Shown: positions 61,404 through 64,000 of the stretch, piece by piece
How positions within the stretch are numbered: the first letter of the stretch is position 1
How the letters are laid out: the number at the start of each line of letters is the position of its first letter
Origin: Hyphomicrobiales bacterium
Lineage (GTDB): Bacteria; Pseudomonadota; Alphaproteobacteria; Rhizobiales; Beijerinckiaceae
DNA: 64,000 bases
NCBI GenBank assembly: GCA_003963405.1
Contig: RXIY01000014.1
Coordinates: forward strand, 1-64,000
Reading direction: 5' to 3'
Notes under the pieces: generated by a model
Database searches by the model: none
What the model saw: only the letters and a program-made list of their open reading frames with translations
What the model was told of the DNA's origin: nothing
Made by a program: the position numbers and the translations under genes

Positions 61404-62564
61404 ATGCGCATGCAAGACGCCCACGAGCTGCCGCAGCTGTTCAAGAGCCGTTTCGGCGTCGAGCCGCAGTTGTTCCGCGCGCCCGGGCGCGTCAATCTGA
61501 TCGGCGAACATACGGATTACAACGACGGCTTCGTTCTTCCGGCGGCGCTCGACCTCGCGACCTATGTCGCGATCGCGCCCCGTTCCGACCGCGTGATCAA
61601 CGCCCATTCGGTCAATATGAACGCCGATCTCGTTTTCGACCTGGACGACGTCCAGCAGCCAGCCCATGACTGGACCGACTATGTCCGTGGCGTCGCCGTC
61701 GAACTCTCGAACTCCGGCTATTTGCTCAGAGGCGCCGATATCGCGATATTCAGCACGCTGCCAATGGGCTCGGGCCTCTCTGCTTCGGCGGCGCTCGAGG
61801 TCGCGTTCGGCTACGCCTTGCTGAGCGTCTCTGGCGCGCTGATCGATCGCCTCGGCCTTGCGATGATCTGTCAGCGCGCCGAAAACGAATTCGTCGGGAT
61901 GCGCTGCGGCGTCATGGATCAGTTCATTTCCTGCCACGGCGTCGAAGGCGCGGCTTTGCTGCTGGATTGCCGTAGTCTCGAGGCGCGGGCGATCCCGATC
62001 GATCCGGCTGTGCGCATCGTCGTCTGCAACACAATGGTGCACCATGAGCTTGCGAGCAGCGAATTCAATTTGCGGCGCAGAGACTGCGAGGAGGCTGTGA
62101 GGCTGCTTGCTACGAGGCTCGACGGCGTCGTCGCGCTTCGCGACGTCACACTCGCTCAGCTCGAGGAACACGCTGCGGTTCTGCCGGAGCTCATCGCCAG
62201 GCGCTCCCGGCATGTCGTTGGAGAAAACCAACGCGTCATCGAGGCCGTCGCGGCGCTCGAGCGTGGGGATTTCGCCGAAGCCGGCGGGCTTATGAATGCG
62301 TCTCACGAAAGCCTGCGCGACGATTACAACGTCAGTTGCGCGGAACTCGATCTCATGGTCGAACTCGCCCGTAAGGCTCCCGGAGTCTATGGCGCGCGCA
62401 TGACGGGCGGCGGCTTTGGCGGGTGCACTGTCAGCCTGGTGGAGGCGGGCGCGGCCGCAGCCTTTCCCGAGGTCGTCGGTCCAGCCTATCAGAAGGCGAC
62501 CGGCCTGACGCCAATGATCTTCTCTTGCACCCCTGGCGCGGGCGCTGGCCCGGCGCACTTCTGA
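61404..62564 (+). CDS. galK: Galactokinase
   Basis: 386 residues from ATG 61404 with AAAAGGA six bases upstream. GHMP kinase of the Leloir pathway, makes galactose-1-phosphate. Galactokinase signature [23 protein letters not shown]-binding [20 protein letters not shown], and motif 3 [16 protein letters not shown]. Followed four bases later by galT. Confidence 0.96.
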   Translation: MRMQDAHELPQLFKSRFGVEPQLFRAPGRVNLIGEHTDYNDGFVLPAALDLATYVAIAPRSDRVINAHSVNMNADLVFDLDDVQQPAHDWTDYVRGVAVELSNSGYLLRGADIAIFSTLPMGSGLSASAALEVAFGYALLSVSGALIDRLGLAMICQRAENEFVGMRCGVMDQFISCHGVEGAALLLDCRSLEARAIPIDPAVRIVVCNTMVHHELASSEFNLRRRDCEEAVRLLATRLDGVVALRDVTLAQLEEHAAVLPELIARRSRHVVGENQRVIEAVAALERGDFAEAGGLMNASHESLRDDYNVSCAELDLMVELARKAPGVYGARMTGGGFGGCTVSLVEAGAAAAFPEVVGPAYQKATGLTPMIFSCTPGAGAGPAHF

Positions 62565-62568
62565 ACGG

Positions 62569-63603
62569 ATGACTGACATGCTGCGCCTGCAACAGGATTC
62601 CCATCGTCGGCTCAACGCCCTGACTGGCGAGTGGGTGCTGGTCTCGCCGCATCGCACGAGTCGCCCCTGGCAAGGCCAGACGGAATCAAAGGCGGAAGCG
62701 GCGATCCCCGCCTACGACCCTGGCTGCTATCTCTGTCCGGGGAATCTGCGGGCGAACGGCGAACGCAACCCGCCTTACAAAGACGTCTTCGCCTTCACCA
62801 ATGATTTTGCCGCCTTGCTCCCCGAGTCGCCTCAGGAGGAAATCGATAATAACGGCCTGCTCGTCGCACGCGGCGAACCGGGCATCTGCCGGGTGGTCTG
62901 CTTTTCTCCACGCCACGATCTCACCCTTTCACGGATGAGCGTCGATGAAATTGAGAAAGTCATTGTCCTGTGGCGGGATGAATTCCGACGCCTCGACGCC
63001 GATCCGATGGTTGGCGCGGTGCAAATCTTCGAGAACCGCGGAGCCATGATGGGCGCAAGCAACCCCCATCCCCACTGCCAAATCTGGGCGACGCACAGCG
63101 AACCCGATGAACTCGTCAAGGAGTCGGCGCGCCAGCGAGGCTATCTGGCCGCACGGGCAAACTGCCTCTTGTGCGATTATCTCGCCCTCGAGCTGGAGCA
63201 GGAGGAGCGCATCGTCTGCGCCAATGACGCCTTTGTCGCGCTGGTTCCCTTCTGGGCGACATGGCCGTTCGAAACCATGTTGCTGCCCCGCCGCCACTTG
63301 GACGCGCTCGATGCGTTCGGCGACGCGGACATGCGCGCGCTCGCGGATATTCTGAGCCAGCTCACGCGCTGTTACGACGCGCTCTTTGATGCGCCCTTCC
63401 CCTATTCCATGGGATTTCACCAGCGCCCCAGCGACGGGGGCGAACATCCGCACTGGCATTTCCATGGGCATTTCTATCCGCCGCTGCTGCGCTCGGCGAC
63501 CATCCGCAAATTCATGGTGGGCTTCGAACTGCTGGGCTCTCCGCAGCGCGACATCACGCCCGAGAGCGCGGCCGAGCGGCTGCGCGCCGCCTTGCGGGCC
63601 TGA
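62569..63603 (+). CDS. galT: Galactose-1-phosphate uridylyltransferase
   Basis: 344 residues. Exchanges UMP between UDP-glucose and galactose-1-phosphate. The HIT-like active site [11 protein letters not shown] (nucleophile His) is intact; the zinc ligands YLCPGN and LLCDYL and the C-terminal [13 protein letters not shown] are present. No galE is visible in the window. Confidence 0.96.
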   Translation: MTDMLRLQQDSHRRLNALTGEWVLVSPHRTSRPWQGQTESKAEAAIPAYDPGCYLCPGNLRANGERNPPYKDVFAFTNDFAALLPESPQEEIDNNGLLVARGEPGICRVVCFSPRHDLTLSRMSVDEIEKVIVLWRDEFRRLDADPMVGAVQIFENRGAMMGASNPHPHCQIWATHSEPDELVKESARQRGYLAARANCLLCDYLALELEQEERIVCANDAFVALVPFWATWPFETMLLPRRHLDALDAFGDADMRALADILSQLTRCYDALFDAPFPYSMGFHQRPSDGGEHPHWHFHGHFYPPLLRSATIRKFMVGFELLGSPQRDITPESAAERLRAALRA

Positions 63604-63608
63604 TCGCC

Positions 63609-64000
63609 CTATTGAAGAGCCTGAATCTCCCGGCTCAGCGCCTCGACGACTTGGCCGACGGCGGCCGATACCGCTGTCGAAAGCGGCGCTCCCACCTCGA
63701 AGCCCTGGCCCTCGATCGCATAGAGGACACAGCGCGGCGGCAAAGCGCCGAGGGCGACGCCGAGCGCAATCGCCTCGGCAAGGCCGAAGCCGTGGGAAGA
63801 GACGCCATATCGCGCGTCGGGCAGCGGGGATTGCGCGAGATCGACGCGGCGCACGCTACCCGCCGGCGCGCCGGAGACGCAGGCGTCGATCAGAAAGACG
63901 CTGGACGCCTTCTCCATCAAGGCGAGCAAGGCCGTCGCTTCGCCGTCTGCCTCCACGATCCGCGCCCCTTTGAAGCCGAGCGCGCCGAGGCGCCGGGCCA
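63609..64000 (-). CDS. Hydrogenase maturation protease (5' partial)
   Basis: The gene runs off the right edge; at least 130 residues are seen. VFLIDACVSGAPAGSVRRVD and SSHGFGLAEAIALGVALGAL then VLYAIEGQGFEVGAPLS are those of the HyaD/HoxW endopeptidases that trim the C-terminus of the [NiFe] hydrogenase large subunit after nickel insertion. His in SSHGFG and Asp in FLIDAC are the metal ligands. Suggests a hydrogenase operon to the right. Convergent with galT, five bases apart. Confidence 0.9.
   Translation of the reverse strand, partial: ARRLGALGFKGARIVEADGEATALLALMEKASSVFLIDACVSGAPAGSVRRVDLAQSPLPDARYGVSSHGFGLAEAIALGVALGALPPRCVLYAIEGQGFEVGAPLSTAVSAAVGQVVEALSREIQALQ

Overview
The DNA is GC-rich and reads as an alphaproteobacterial (Hyphomicrobiales-type) chromosome. 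The evidence is an RcGTA-like gene-transfer-agent/prophage cluster in the canonical alphaproteobacterial order, a DUF3126 protein, a DUF2793 fibre protein, a NadQ-type NAD regulator, a DUF992 protein and a NodT-type outer-membrane efflux protein. A Methylocystaceae/Beijerinckiaceae relative is plausible, but that is inference. No insertion sequence or CRISPR array was seen.

Region 1 (1-3084) is the most unusual part. Where the cluster should carry its portal gene, it has three portal-gene pieces. The first (entering from the left edge) and the second end in a proline/glycine linker (AGSPxGGQWT) followed by an unrelated C-terminal domain typical of polymorphic toxins, and each is followed by a small gene that fits an immunity protein. 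The second toxin looks like the bacterial CdiA-CT RNase A family, but a 2-nt deletion cuts it off from its portal carrier. The third piece is a decayed portal remnant beside the prohead protease.

Region 2 (2729-16928) is the structural cluster: small coupled genes, prohead protease, HK97 capsid, head-tail adaptor, head closure, tail completion, major tail protein and gp10 (joined in one frame), tail chaperone, short tape measure, gp12, gp13, gp14 peptidase, gp15 megatron, a polyglycine fibre protein, an M15 endolysin-like peptidase and a holin-like protein.

Region 3 (17046-27859) holds a PepSY-like secreted protein with an OmpR/PhoQ-type two-component system, several envelope proteins, a tandem DUF3126 protein, tag (3-methyladenine DNA glycosylase), an HD hydrolase, a protein-tyrosine phosphatase, nadQ, and a large DUF882/M15-like periplasmic protein closed by a terminator.

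Region 4 (27969-41780) is transport and phosphate: a lipoprotein hydrolase with a membrane partner, a P-type ATPase whose C-terminus is fused to an HlyD-like adaptor, a Na/Pi cotransporter next to PPK2, and a divergent tripartite RND efflux system. Region 5 (41921-55926) has a GntP-family permease with a patatin, a seven-gene translationally coupled Mrp-type cation/proton antiporter operon, two divergent AI-2E-family transporters, and an orphan PotF-like binding protein.

Region 6 (56471-64000) has tRNA-Tyr, pckA, a glycoside hydrolase family 2 enzyme divergent from galK-galT (Leloir pathway), and the end of a hydrogenase maturation protease that runs off the right edge.
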